Source: Anniella stebbinsi (Eukaryota > Chordata > Lepidosauria > Squamata > Anniellidae). Taken from it: DNA of 64,000 nt. Where the stretch lies: the NCBI GenBank assembly GCA_029215795.1, contig JARDYH010000003.1, positions 19,074,001-19,138,000 on the forward strand, read 5' to 3'. The notes below the pieces were generated by a model that was given only the letters and a program-made list of their open reading frames with translations, had not been told where the DNA came from and searched no databases. Made by a program: the position numbers and the translations under genes. Shown here in pieces: positions 35,111 through 46,149 of this stretch (position 1 is its first letter; each line of letters starts with the position of its first letter).

Positions 35111-35419
35111 TGGACCACTCTGATAGGCGCCTCTACCTTTCCTGATGGTGGCTTCTTTCCAACCCAGTGGGAAGGGAAGGAAGCAGCCAGTGCGTGTGGT
35201 GCGCCTTTATCTGGGGCTCTGGCAAGGCTGCTGCCATGTTAAACAAGCGATGCAGAGCGGGTCGTGTCTCACGTCGTATATGTATGTGTATGTCGCGTCC
35301 CCAATGCTACCGCTCAATTGCACGGATTTGAGAAACTAATCCGAGTTGCTGTCGTTTACGCATTTCGGTTCGGCAAGGGAGCTTCACGCGTCCCCAAAAA
35401 CGCGGACGAACACACTCGG
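35111..35419. other. No gene recognised
   Basis: Moderately CpG-rich sequence continuing from the promoter-like stretch; no exon supported. Confidence 0.4.
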
Positions 35420-35596
35420 CCCCGATCCTATGCATGTTTACTCGGAAGTAAGTCCCGCTGAACGCCGTATTCCTTCCTTCCGAGTGGAAGTGCACAGAAC
35501 TGGGTCTGCGCGGCTGCACTCCTAGGCACACTTACTCGGGAGTAAGCCCCATTTAATTCATTGAGGCTTGCTTCGTAATAATGAATAAGATTCTGA
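35420..35596. repeat. Two adjacent family P1 fragments
   Basis: First piece: CGATCCTATGCATG, TTACTCGGAAGTAAGTCCCG. Second piece: CTAGGCACACTTACTCGGGA, AGTAAGCCCCATTTAATTC and a mirrored GAGGCTTGCTTCG arm. Confidence 0.65.
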
Positions 35597-36339
35597 ATAA
35601 TTATTTTTATTTTTATTTGTCGGGGGAACCGGACACAGATAAACTCACAGACATCAGGTGTGTGGCGTGATCTATTCTAAACAGACGCGCTTATTCTAAA
35701 CGTCCGCTTCTGTTAACAGCAACTGTTGACACTGTGTAGACGGGCCAAACCCTTTAGTGCAGCACTAAAGGAAAGGGCGTTAACGTTGTGGATGCAAATC
35801 GGAATGTGGGCTTTAATGGGGCATTTTCTAGGCCACTGCGAGATGCGGGGATTGCAGCAGCAGCAATCGGGAGAACTACGAATTTCGGGGACATGATGAC
35901 AACAACACGTGAACTTTCCGCTGGGCGAAGTTTGCTCATCGATGTCTCCTCGCCATGACCATTCCCGCCAGCCACTTGGGGAAGTGAGGTGGGTTAAACG
36001 GCGCAGCTGCACAGAACAGTCGGCGACACAAAGCAACAGCAGCAACAGGTTGGGAGATGAAAAAAGATTTCAAAAGGAAATTAACTGGTCAATTAAAAGC
36101 AAAGCAGCGGTTAATCGTCCAAATCCCCACCCCCACCCCCGTTCTCTGCCCAACTTGTTATTTTTAATCCTATTACACATGCTTTCTCAACATTTTCTCT
36201 GCAGTATTGTCTTAAAGCAATTCTGAATGTCAGAGTTTGGCCAGGAAGTAGCTCTCGAAAGAGGAGAAAGAAGGAGGCAGAGTGTTCTTGACAGTTTATG
36301 AGGAGAGGAACAGATATTAAAGGGCCAATACTATATATA
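35597..36339. other. No gene recognised; small hairpin
   Basis: Contains the short perfect palindrome CCTTTAGTGCAGCACTAAAGG (halves at about 35752-35772) beside a GTGTAGACGGGCC motif that resembles a family B right end. No matching left end was found. Confidence 0.45.
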
Positions 36340-36403
36340 TTTAGACCAAAAAAAAAAGTCCTGCAACTCCCAGAATTCCCCAGTCAACATGTTTAAACAT
36401 GCA
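36340..36403. repeat. Family P2 fragment
   Basis: CAACTCCCAGAATTCCCCAG and AAACATGCATAGG immediately precede the hAT palindrome that follows. Confidence 0.5.
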
Positions 36404-36620
36404 TAGGCTGACCATATGAAAAGGAGGACAGGGCTCCTGTAACTTTAACAGTTGTAGAGAAAAGGGAATTTCAGCCAGTGTCATTTGTATGCAATTCGTA
36501 CCTGGTGAAATTCCCTCTTCTTCACAACAGTTAAAGTTGCAGGGGCTTTGCTTTCTTTTGTATAGGGTCACTCTACTATAGTGCCTGCAACTTTAACTGT
36601 TGCGATGAAGAGAGGGGCCC
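36404..36620 (+). mobile_element. 320-bp hAT palindrome family, 3'-truncated copy
   Basis: Intact left end TAGGCTGACCATATG, left arm and spacer (GGTCACTCTACTATAGTGCC), then the copy stops in the right arm soon after AACTTTAACTGTTGCGATG. The lost right end removes any target-duplication test. Confidence 0.8.
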
Positions 36621-36628
36621 TGCTTTAG

Positions 36629-36700
36629 CTTTTGTTTTGCAGGCTGCTTGAGTTATGGAGACAGAAGTGGGTGGGTCAAGCAGCCTGCAAAACAAAAACG
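36629..36700. repeat. Perfect 21-bp inverted repeat (hairpin)
   Basis: TTTGTTTTGCAGGCTGC plus TTGA (left, ends 36651) is exactly mirrored from 36676 by TCAA plus GCAGCCTGCAAAACAAA, with a 24-base loop. It abuts the truncated hAT copy and may explain where its right arm was lost. Confidence 0.85.
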
Positions 36701-36784
36701 AAAGTAGAAGAGTCAAGGAATTAACCCTGTAATACACCACTGAACACTTTGAGGATGGAGGAAACAGTCACTATGAAACGTAAG

Positions 36785-36879
36785 TATTGCTCAGTGTGTC
36801 CTAACACATAATGAAACGACTTAAAAAACACGTTTTTAAACAGAATATAAGTCGTTTTAAGAGCAATGTGGATAGGCTC
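36785..36879 (+). mobile_element. Family D relic (3' part)
   Basis: Shares GTGTGTCCT, an AAACGACTT/AAGTCGTTT inverted pair and the terminal GTGGATAGGCTC with the element at 32016-32145. The left terminus was not found. Confidence 0.5.
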
Positions 36880-37225
36880 TTCCTTTCCTGCACACCAAGA
36901 TAGTTTGCTGCCCTTAGTGGTTGCAGTGTACAGTCAGAAAGCTTCGCCCTAGGTTCATGATCTGATGACAATTCTCAAAGGTTATAAATATCGCTATATA
37001 GACAGTCAAATGCTACCATCCTCTGTCCTGAAAATCTACAGCTCCATATAAGGCAGTAGTACACACAAACTCAGACACATACAACAGCCTGGAAAGAGCA
37101 AGTTGTAACATGGAAAGGACAAGCGAACAACAACAGCAACCCTCTAATGCTGTCCAGTGTCATGTGCATTGCCCATAGAACCTTTAAGCAGCAACTTTTT
37201 CACATAAGCTTCTTTGTGTTTAAGC
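36880..37225. other. No gene recognised
   Basis: Unassigned sequence. Confidence 0.5.
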
Positions 37226-37445
37226 CAGGGGTGCAGAACTCAGGTTTATGGGCCAGATCCTACCTCCATGGGGTCCCAATCCAGCCCTTTGGGGGTTTCC
37301 CAGATGGCCACAACCCTTCTCCTGCCCCCCCAACCATTTGGTGGTTCCCTGGCTTTGGCATGTTTTCCTCCCATTCTAAATTGTTGAAATGCCTCTCCCA
37401 AGACATAGTTAATGGCAGTAAGAACTTTTAAGATGAAATATGTTG
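37226..37445 (+). mobile_element. hAT-type element, 3'-truncated relative of 21332-21647
   Basis: Begins CAGGGGTGCAGAACTCAGG, an intact hAT-type terminus. Shares GGTCCCAATCCAGCCC, CCAACCATTTGGTGG and TTGAAATGCCTCTCCC with 21332-21647. The right end is missing. Confidence 0.75.
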
Positions 37446-38829
37446 ATCTTTCTCTCCAAAGTACCTCTCTCTTCAAAGAAACTATCTCCCCCAGACCGTC
37501 AGCATTATTAAAAACAAAATGTAATAACAGGATCTTTTTTTTGCTTTGTTTTACTTTCTCTCTGTGCATGTATGATTCCATTTGTCTTAAAGGATGAGTC
37601 AACAGAGAATTCCAAGTATGATTCACCGAGAAAGCTGTCCATTGCATAGATGTGTTCACTCAAGAAGCATTTAAGAGAATACTGATCATTACTACACTGG
37701 AGTTAGCTACCTTTTAGGACATCTACAAAGCTCCTTTGATATCTTCAATGGGGCCACATGCTCAAGAACCAGCAAATTTATAGACAGCATTAGTCAAATG
37801 TCACCTACCAGCCACCGTAGCACTGTTGTCTGCCAAATCCCCCCCCCCCCCCCAGCCACATACACGAGCTCTCCCTGCCACCTACAAATCTCTCTTTCAT
37901 GCCCTCATGCTTCTACGCCTGCCAGATTCCCACCATGGGACACAATTTGGTCCAATTACTGAAAATAAGACTTGGTAGAAAAACAGCACAGGAAGCATTT
38001 TTTAAAAAGTTGGCACTAATTACTTTAGCCCAAAGACATTTTTATCATAAAATTAAATTACCTGATTCAGCATTTCTTGTTAGTAACCTACTATAATAGT
38101 TACAAAGTTGAGCCAAATGTGCATTTATAAAGTAGTAACAAAAAAGAAAAGAAACCCCACCAGAAACTGTAAGAAATTATTCACATCAGCCTTCACTCTT
38201 ATAGCCTCATTTGTGGGGTGCTAATTGTTATTTGATGTCCAATCTTGATAATAGAAATAGGAGCATGGAATTGGGTATTTTCCCATATTGTACTCTTTGG
38301 AACAGTATTATTATGTACACCTGCGCATTTGTGACTGCTGGTTTTTGATACTGCTTTGTCATGCTCACTGTGATGGACTAGTTGAATCTATTCAAATATT
38401 GTGAAGACAAGGAGTCTCTTCACACGTAACGACAGCCCATTGGTTAAACGAACCATGGACTGTCATGGATGAGAGCACAGGAGGCAGCATGCTTTCTCTC
38501 CTGCTTATCTGATGAGTTGTTGTGTGCAGACCAGGTCAATGTGGTATAGGACTGGAAGTTATGGCTTCAGCACAAACTGGGGAGGGGGGGCTTGTGGAAT
38601 ATACTCCCTGTCAGTCTCCCCTTCCCACTGGTTTGTTGTAAAGATATGCCTGATAAATACATTTATCTAGGTGTACAAAAATAAATAAATAAATAAATAA
38701 AGCTACAAATAAAATGAGAATAAAATCACCAATATAAACCTAATAAATGTGCCAAAACAGAAAAAAAATACAGTATCAGGTATAGGAGGTAAACCACACT
38801 TTCAGGGGCTAAGGTAATGAAACATAAAC
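37446..38829. other. No gene recognised; simple repeats
   Basis: A C run at about 37839-37853 and (AAAT)n at about 38681-38701. A block near 38430-38540 contains CGACAGCCCATTGGTTAAAC and may be an unresolved DNA element. Confidence 0.5.
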
Positions 38830-38879
38830 AAGCAAGCAAGAGGCAGAAAGTCGAGTAGAGGCAACAATACCAAGGCCTA

Positions 38880-39365
38880 CAAGAAGAAGAAGAGAAGACT
38901 AGTTCTTGTGGGAGACTTACTGCTGTGTGGGATTGAAACCCAAGTATGTCATGAAGACCCATGGACTTGCCTGGTATGCTGTCTCCCTGGAGGATGATTA
39001 GAGATGTGACTGAAGGGTTGCCAACGCTCATAAAACGCACTGACACATATCCCTTTCTTCTCATCCATGTAGGAACAAATGATACTGCCAAGTGTTGCTA
39101 TGAAGAAATCACGTCAAACTTTGAAGCTTTGGGAAGGAAACTCAAGAACTTTGCGGCCCAGATAGTTTTCTCATCCATAGAGTAGAAAGGGAAAGAAAAA
39201 TACTCTGGATGAATGATTTACTATGAAGGTGGTGCTGACACAAGAGATTCAGATTCTGGGACCACAGGCTACACTTGGAAGATGGGCTGCTGGCAAGTGA
39301 TGGGTCGCACCTCATAAGGATTGGGAGGGCTTTAAACTGAATCCTATGGGGGAGGAAGATGTAAA
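38880..39365 (+). pseudogene. CR1 ORF1 fragment, SGNH/GDSL esterase-like domain
   Basis: Conceptual residues include RLVLVGDLLL (the GDS-like block I motif with serine replaced), then IRDVTEGLPTLIKRTD, the conserved HVGTNDTAKC segment and NFEALGRKLKNFAAQIVFSS. Towards the end GLLASDGSHLIRIGRAL-type coding (reading across a frameshift) keeps the DGxHL motif. This is the C-terminal esterase-like domain found in ORF1 of many CR1 elements. The loss of the nucleophile motif and the shifts show it is dead. Confidence 0.8.
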
Positions 39366-39398
39366 CTTGGAGGCAACAATGGACAAAGGCTTATGCAC

Positions 39399-40122
39399 AG
39401 TGTTGGCGCCAGGCGGGCCTTGTCGGGGAGATCATTCCACAATTGGGGGGCTACCACAGAAAAGGCCCTCTCCCTTGTTGCCAGCCTCCAAGCTTCCCTC
39501 AGAGTAGGCACTCGGAGGAGGACCTTAGATATTGATCGTAGTGTACAGGTAGGTTCGTGTCAGGAGAGGCGTTCCATCAGGTATTGTGGTCCCAAGCCGT
39601 GTAAGGCTTTATAGGTTAAAACCAGCACCTTGAATTGGGCTCGGAAACATACAGGCAGCCAATGCAAGGGGGCCAGGTAGGTCTTATATGCTCGAACTTT
39701 CTGGTCCCAGTTATCAATCTGGCCGCTGCATTTTGCACAAGCTGCAGCTTCCGAACCATCTTCAAAGGCAGCCCCACGTAGAGTGCATTGCAGTAATCTA
39801 ACTTGGAGATTACCAGAGCATGGACAACTGAAGTCAGGTTATCCCTGTCCAGATAGGGGCGTAGCTGAGCCACCAACCGAAGTTGGTAGAAGGCACTCCG
39901 TGCCACTGAGGCCACCTGAGCCTCAAGTGACAGAGATGGTTCTAGGAGAACCCCCGAGCTACGAACCTACTCCTTCAAGGGGAGTGCAACCTCATCCAGA
40001 ACAGGTTGAAGACCCTCCATCCGGTCAGCATAACCACCCACTAACAGCGTCTCAGTCTTGTCTGGATTGAGTTTCAGTTTATTAGCCCTCATCCAGTCCA
40101 TTGTCGCAGCCAGGCACCAGTT
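39399..40122 (-). pseudogene. L2-like LINE ORF2 fragment inserted in CR1, opposite strand
   Basis: Read on the minus strand from about 40122: WMRANKLKLNPDKTETLLVG (post-catalytic RT region), a GVLLEPSLSLEAQVAS segment, then ARSAFYQLRLVAQLRPYL, SKLDYCNALYVGLPLK, KLQLVQNAAARLITGT and, after frameshifts, SVVAPQLWNDLPDKARLAPT at the C-terminal end. This is the typical L2 RT-to-C-terminus order. It is 5'-truncated and appears to stop at the end of the coding region without the usual 3' tail. Exact junctions and target duplication were not resolved. Confidence 0.85.
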
Positions 40123-42041
40123 CAGCATATGAAGGCAAATACGACTTGATAGGTATAACTGAAACTTGGTGGGCTGACTCCCATGACTGTAATACAGCAA
40201 TTGTAGGGTATAACTTGTTCAAAAAGAACAGAAGAAATAGAAAGGGAGGCAGAGTCACACTATATGTTAAAAAATACTTATCCCTGCAGAGAAATACAGG
40301 AGGATGAGCCTAGTAGCCCCATTGAGAACATCTGGATTAAAATAAATGGGACGAGGAATAAAAGGAACATGGTAGTCGGAATCTGCTACTGACAACCCAA
40401 TCAAGGAGAAGACAAGGATGAAATTTTTGAAAAGTAAATTGCCAGTGTTTCAAGGAGGTGCATTGTAATAGTAATTATCCTGATATCTATTGGGAGACAA
40501 AATCTGCTAAATGTAACCCCTCCAAGAAATTCCTGACGTGTGTGGTTGATAACTTTCTCCTACAGAAAGTGGAGAAAGAAATGAGAGGAACGGCCATCCT
40601 TGACTTGATACTGACCAATAGGGAGGACTTAGTGGATGAAGTGGCAGTTATGGGAACTCTGGGGGAAAGTGACCACGTCATACTTGAGTTCTTGATTTTA
40701 AAGGAAGCAAAAGCTGAGTCTAGCCATATGTGTACTCTGGATTTTAGGAAAGCTGATTTCAATAAACTCAGAACAATGATAAGTAAGGTCCCATGCAAGT
40801 GACCCTATTGAGAAAAGGAGTCCAAGATGGGTTGGAGTTTTTTAAAAAGGACTTTTTAAAGGCACAATTACAAACAATTCTAACAAGGAAAAAAGATAGA
40901 AGACAACAGAAGAAATCAATGTGGCTACACAAAAGCTTAGAGATGACCTGCAAACAAACAAACAAACAACACATATAAGAAGTGGAAGAAAGGCCAGGCT
41001 ACAAAAGAAGAGTACAGACAGGTAGCACAGTAGTGCAGGAGTGGCATCAGTAAGGCTAAAGCTGAGACTGAGCTGAGGCTAGCGAGGGTTGCTAAAAGCA
41101 AGAAGAAAGCTTCCTTCAGGTATGTGCATACTGCATAGTAAAAGACAGAGGAAAGAAATGGTGGTTGAACTACTCAATAAGGACGGCAAATTGATAACAG
41201 ATGGCAAAGAAATGGCTGAAGTGCTCAATTCCTACTTTGGCACAGTCTTCTCCAAAAAGTGGGTCTATGACCCTCCTGGAAAAAGTGAAGTTCAAGCTGA
41301 AAGAGCAGGATTGCAGCTTGAGATTGATAAACAAATGGTTAAGGAACACCAAAGTTCAAATCTCTAGGGCCTGATGAACTGCATCCTAAAGTAATAAAGG
41401 AGCTGGCAGAAGAACTCTCAGAACCACTGTCTATTACCTGAGAAATCATGGACGATGGGTGCCAGACGACTGGAGGAGGGCTAATGTTGTCCCTATCTTC
41501 AAAAAGGGCAAAAAGGAGGAACCTGAGAACAACAGACCAGTTAGTCTGACATCAATCTATGGGGAAATTTTGGAACACATCATAAAGAAGTCAGTCTGTA
41601 AGCACCTTGAAAACAATGCAGTGATTACTAGAAGCCAGCATGGATTTGTCAAAAACAAATCCTGCCAGACTAATGTGATCTCATTTTTTGATTGGATAAC
41701 CTCCCTTGTGGACTGTGGGAATGCTGTGGACATAATGTATCTTGACTTCAGCAAAGCTTTTGACAATTAGCAAACTAGCTAAAAGTGGGCTAGATGGAAC
41801 AATTATTAGGTGGATTCACAATTGGCTACAGAATCAGACTCAAAGAGTGCTTATCAATGGTACCTTCTCAAACTGGAGGGAGGTAATGAGTGGAGTTCTC
41901 CTGGGCTCAGTGCTCTTCAACATTTTTATTAATAATTTGGACGAGGAGGTGCAGGGAATGCTTACCAAATTTGCAGATGACACGAAATTGGATGGGATAG
42001 CTAATACCATGGAAGACAGAAACAAAGTTCAAAGTGATTTA
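40123..42041 (+). pseudogene. CR1 ORF2, endonuclease and reverse transcriptase part
   Basis: The endonuclease is seen as DLIGITETWWADSHD and NRKGGRVTLYVKKYLS (about 40140-40285), then SNYPDIYWE (block with the catalytic DFN region degraded to NSN) and GTAILDLILTNREDLV with GESDHV (SDH motif) at about 40590-40685. Reverse transcriptase: DDWRRANVVPIFKKGKK at 41462, QHGFVKNKSC at about 41637, DIMYLDFSKAFD at about 41730 and FADDTK at 41969-41986. Stops and frameshifts separate these blocks. The family A MITE interrupts the frame just after NKVQSDL. Confidence 0.88.
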
Positions 42042-42396
42042 GGTCCCCTCTACAAGGATTCGCTTTTGCGCCCGGTTAGGCGATTATGCGCATAATCGCT
42101 GAAGCGCATTTACACCTAATACCTATGTATGAGAAGCGGCGAGAGGCGGCGAAGCGCATTAACGGATGACCAAAATGCGCTTTACAAGTAGTTAATGCAC
42201 ATAAGCGCTTGTTCACATAGTCAAAATGCGCTTTAACGGTCGGAGCAAAATAAAACTCGCGATTTAACGTGCATTCGATAATGCGCATAATCGGAGAGAT
42301 AACGCGCCTCTACGCCTGATTTGTGCTCCATTCTTGTAGAGGTAAAAAAATTTAAGCGCCTTGAAAGAGCTTTAAACCTCTCTTGTAGAGGCAGCT
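42042..42396 (-). mobile_element. Family A MITE copy 2, inserted in the CR1 ORF2
   Basis: 355 bp. Left terminus GGTCCCCTCTACAAG; the reverse complement of the right terminus is AGCTGCCTCTACAAG. Flanks are TTA (42039-42041) and TTT (42397-42399). In the interrupted CR1 frame, removing the element and one trinucleotide restores an open junction, so the target was duplicated by 3 bp with one later base change. Orientation is opposite to copies 1, 4, 5 and 6. Confidence 0.92.
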
Positions 42397-43157
42397 TTTG
42401 ATAGGCTGGAGTGCTGGGCTGAAAACAACAGAATGAAATTTAATAGGGATAGATGCTTAGCAATAATACAGCAAGAAGGATCTTGGAACTGTTGTAGATC
42501 ACAAGCTGAATATGAGCCAACAATATGATGTGGCTGCAAAAAAAAAGCAAACCCTATTTTGGGCTGCATTAATAGATGTATAGTGTCCAAATCGCGCAAG
42601 GAATTAGTGGTTCCACTACATTCAGCACTGGTTAAGCCTCATCTTGAGTATTGCATCTAATTTTGGGTACTGCCCTTCAAGAAGGATGCAGACAAGCTTG
42701 AGGGGATTCAGAGAAGGGCAACGAGGATGACCAGGGGTCTGGAAACAAAGTCCTAAGAGGAGAGACTGAAAGAACTGGGCATGTTTATCCTTGAGAAGAG
42801 AAACCTGAAGGGAGACATGATAGCCATCCTCAAGTACTGGAAAGGTTGTCACACAGAAGAGGGCCAGGATCTCTTTTCAATCATCCAAGAGTGCGGGACA
42901 CAAAATAATGGACTCAAGGTACAGGAAGCCAGATTCCAACTGAACACCAGGAAAAACTTCCTGACTATTAGAGCAGTGTGACAATGGAACCAATGACCTA
43001 GGGAGGTTGTGGGCTCTCTCCTACTAGAGGCATTCAAGAGCAGCTGGACAACCATCTGTCAGGGATGCTTTAAGGTAGATTCCTGCATTGAGCAGGGGGT
43101 TGGACTTGATACCCTTATAGGCCTCTTCCAACTCTACTATTCTATAATTCTATGAAA
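42397..43157 (+). pseudogene. CR1 ORF2 C-terminal part and 3' end
   Basis: RLECWAENNRMKFNRDRC continues the RT-distal region, followed by [39 protein letters not shown] and LKGDMIAILKYWKGCH, all standard CR1 landmarks. The 3' UTR ends with ATTCTATAATTCTATG, the CR1-type terminal octamer repeat. Confidence 0.9.
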
Positions 43158-43220
43158 TGTAGGGAGGGCTCAATAAAGCTTGGTATAAGAATCCCTGGCC
43201 GAAATTAGAGACAATAAATG

Positions 43221-43362
43221 GGAAGGCAGTCTTCCCAAACTTGGTGCCCTCAAGTTGTTTTGGATTATGACTCCTAGGCATGCATGACTATTGGCATGCT
43301 TGAAGGGGCTGATAGGAGTTCAAGACCAACATATCTGGAGGGCACCAAATTGGGGAAAGTTG
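43221..43362. mobile_element. Family P3 palindromic MITE, complete
   Basis: The left arm CCCAAACTTGGTGCCCTC is mirrored by GAGGGCACCAAATTGGGG. Inside, GTTTTGGATTATGACTCC faces GGAGTTCAAGACCAAC, with the centre near GCATGCATGACTATTGG. The whole element folds back on itself. Confidence 0.75.
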
Positions 43363-43997
43363 AGGTAAGACTACTGCATCCAGCATTCTCCATGTTATCT
43401 ATTATGGTTCTAATTTTTTGTACTGGAGCTGATATCATAAGGTTGCTTCAATGCAAGTGTGTTTCTGGGTAATCTTTACTCAGAATTACAATGCATTGCC
43501 ATTCACCCCCCAAAAGTACACATTTGGAGCAGGGATGATAATCCTTTCATATGCTATTCCACATGGACTCAGAGTATCAGCATGATAGACAGAGCTACTA
43601 TTGCATTGTGCCAAAATGTCAGCAGTAGCTGTCTAAACCCTTTCTCCAATTTTCCTGCTTTCATCATCAGTCCAGGTGATATGTGAAACCATCCCAATGG
43701 AGGGCTTGGAAAAAGGGGAAATAAATAAGCCAGGCAAGGCTCTTTTGTAAAGATACATTATTTTTAAAAATTAAGTATCTTTTCCCTTCCTTAAATAGTT
43801 TTTTCCCCATAGCAATTTTTCATATGGCTACTGCATATTTTAATCTTCCTAAGTCTATTTTTAGTAAATTATCTTCACACTCTTCTTTGGGAAGTTATAC
43901 TTTATATTATAACACCACAAGAGAATAAATGTTTCACACGCACACAAGAAAAGAAAAACAAAGTATTGTACAAGTTTTTCCAGGGTCATAGAAAAAC
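43363..43997. other. No gene recognised
   Basis: Unassigned sequence. Confidence 0.5.
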
Positions 43998-44112
43998 AGC
44001 CTGATCACAAGCATATTTAATCAGAAGTAAATCCCATTCAGTTCAATGAGACTTTGGTTGAAGTCTTATGCCCACTTAACTGGGAGTAATCACCAGTGAA
44101 CTCAGTTTAGAA
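43998..44112. mobile_element. Family P1 palindromic MITE, diverged
   Basis: CAGAAGTAAATCCCATTCAG, then a second left-type module AACTGGGAGTAATCACC after GTCTTATGCCCAC. Probably two overlapping fragments. Confidence 0.55.
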
Positions 44113-44214
44113 ATTAGACAAGTATAGCATTGTGCTGTTACTCTCCCAGTATGAGCCCACCATATATTATGATAATCATCTGATGTCCTCCTCCAAGTGC
44201 CTCTCCAAGGGAGG

Positions 44215-44510
44215 TTGAGAGGGCGGGCTCCAATTATGGAACATTCTCTTCAGTGAAGTCTGCCTGGTGCCAACATTGTCATCTTTTCATGGTTATCCTT
44301 AACACTTTCCTGTACTCCCAAGCATTTGATGGTATATGATAATGTTTTAGCCAGCCCTGGGATTTCTATTGTTAATTGTTTTTCATTGTTTTTGTATGTG
44401 AATTATTTTATATTGCGTTTTATATTGTATTTTTAAGGTTTTAATCTGTTGCAAACCACCCAGAGAGCTTTGGCTATTGGGCGCTATAGAAACAATACTA
44501 ATATTAATTC
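44215..44510 (+). repeat. L2-like LINE 3' end
   Basis: The GGAACATTCTCTTCAGTG region corresponds to the C-terminal coding end. It is followed by a T-rich 3' UTR and the terminus AACCACCCAGAGAGCTTTGG, GCTATTGGGCGCTATAGAAA on the plus strand. Confidence 0.7.
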
Positions 44511-45428
44511 CAATGAATCTTGTTTAAAGGACCTCCATCACACCTAATCCCCCACCCCACCCCCGGTTTGCCTCCACGTTTTTTTTCCTCTGAGGCAAAA
44601 GTGCGTCAAGCTTATGATCCCTTTCACCTGAATAGCTGCTCTTTTACTCCTTTGCTCGTCAGTTCTTCCGCTTCACTCCACTCCACCCCACCCCTCCCCT
44701 TCTCTTTCTGCCTCCAGTCAGGTTCTGTCAGATGAGTACCGCCTTTCTGACGGGCAAAACTGGAACGATCCTTTAGTCTAGCTCTTTGGGGGCATCGAGG
44801 GAGTACAATCCTGTCTCTGCAGAGATTCAGGCATTGTATGATTTTTAAAAAGGCTTTTGAGCCTGGGATGCAACGTTTGGGCTTTATATTGAGGCTTGGA
44901 GCCAGCTGCTGGGAGAGATCGCTTTTCCCTGACAGGAACTGATGTAATCCATTCAAGCCCCCAGTTCCTTTAAAACTACATGGAGGCTTAGGGTGCATTA
45001 AATGCGCTTAGGGAAAATAATCCAGACTTTTAGCATTCTAGGAAAGGCTGGGGAAGAGGCGGGGTATCAACAGGACAGGCACGGCATCATGTGAGTACCA
45101 TGCTGCAAATCCGCACACCAGGTATGGCGAGAGTGCACTAAATCGCTAGTGTGATGGAACTCAAGGACTGAAGTGCACAGGTGAATCAACAATTCACACA
45201 TTCAGTTTAAGTGCCAGGTTAGGTCTATACAAGCAGGGCAATGAGATGGGAATTGGGTGATAAGAGTCATGAGGTGGTTGTGTGGATTGTGCCACTTCAG
45301 ACCACAGGTGGGAGAATAACATTTTTAATGCTCCTATATAACGAAAGTGACCTGCAAGTACAAAAGTAACAATAGTAGGGAATTGGCTGAGCTAAAACAT
45401 TTCTTCTAGATGGATGAGGGTTTCTTTC
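44511..45428. other. No gene recognised; mildly GC-rich block
   Basis: 44560-44970 is C/T-rich and then balanced, without repeat signatures. A 124-codon minus-strand frame (44624-44998) has no recognisable domain. Confidence 0.45.
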
Positions 45429-45431
45429 TTT

Positions 45432-45788
45432 GGTCCCCTCTACAAGAATTTGGTTTGATGCCTGGTTGTCCGCTTATGCGCATCTTCTCGCAAGCGCTTT
45501 TACGGTAAATCACTATAAGCAGGAGGCGGTTAAGCGCATAACTGGTTGCCTTACCAGTTGTATGAAACGCGCTTTGAAGGTGTTTAATGCAGAGAATCGC
45601 TTGTTCACATGGTCATAAGACGCTTTAACTGCTGCGGTAAATTAAAACTCGCTATTTAACACACATTCGATAATGTGCATAATCGGACAGAAAAAGCGCC
45701 TCAACTCCCGATTTGTGCTCCGCTCTTGTAGAGGTAAAAAATTTAATACACCTTGAAAGAGCTTTAAATCGCTCTTGTAGAGGCACCC
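45432..45788 (-). mobile_element. Family A MITE copy 3
   Basis: 357 bp. Left terminus GGTCCCCTCTACAAG; right terminus in reverse complement GGGTGCCTCTACAAG. Exact 3-bp direct repeat TTT at 45429-45431 and 45789-45791 (in a T-rich target). The interior is more diverged than the other copies, with fewer intact GCGCAT motifs. Confidence 0.88.
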
Positions 45789-45874
45789 TTTGTTTGTTTT
45801 TGCTTGCAGGGAGTTTATAGATGTCCCCTTTTTGAAATCTGAAGTAGAATATTCCACTCTGCCACCTCTGGATT

Positions 45875-45915
45875 TGTTTTATTTATTTATTACGTTTCTA
45901 TACCACCATTCTCTA
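45875..45915 (-). repeat. LINE 3' tail fragment
   Basis: TTTATTTATTTATTACGTTT then CTATACCACCATTC. Confidence 0.5.
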
Positions 45916-46149
45916 ATCATGGACTTTGCAGAATACATAGGAATCCTAGGCAGTCTTCCATCTAGCTCTTCACTATGTTCAGCAAAATTGCTGCATTGAG
46001 CCATCAGAACACGCCCAGTATTCTACTGCCAAATCCTGCTGCGTGCGTAGACTAGCTCACAGACAAAACATTTGCCACCTCCATGCTTTGGACATTCACT
46101 TAATGCAAAGATTAAACCAATTGTGCTAATTGCTCTCATTATCTATACA

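Larger units (their letters stand above)
38830..43157 (+). mobile_element. CR1 LINE, long degenerate copy with two internal insertions
   Basis: Order on the plus strand: ORF1 esterase-like region (38.88-39.36 kb), an inserted minus-strand L2 fragment (about 39.40-40.12 kb), then ORF2 endonuclease, reverse transcriptase, an inserted family A MITE (42042-42396), the ORF2 C-terminal region and a 3' end. The 3' end has GGTTGGACTTGATACCC, CTCTTCCAACTC and closing ATTCTAT-type octamers near 43130-43157, the typical CR1 terminus. Many stops and frameshifts; no active copy. Its length without the inserts is about 3.2 kb, so both open reading frames are partly deleted. Confidence 0.9.

Noticed and set aside
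38961..39185. Host GDSL esterase exon
   Set aside because: The HVGTNDTA segment sits immediately upstream of CR1 ORF2 in the right order and is the CR1 ORF1 domain.
44624..44998. 124-codon minus-strand frame in a GC-richer block
   Set aside because: No recognisable domain, start context or splice signals; not supported as a gene.
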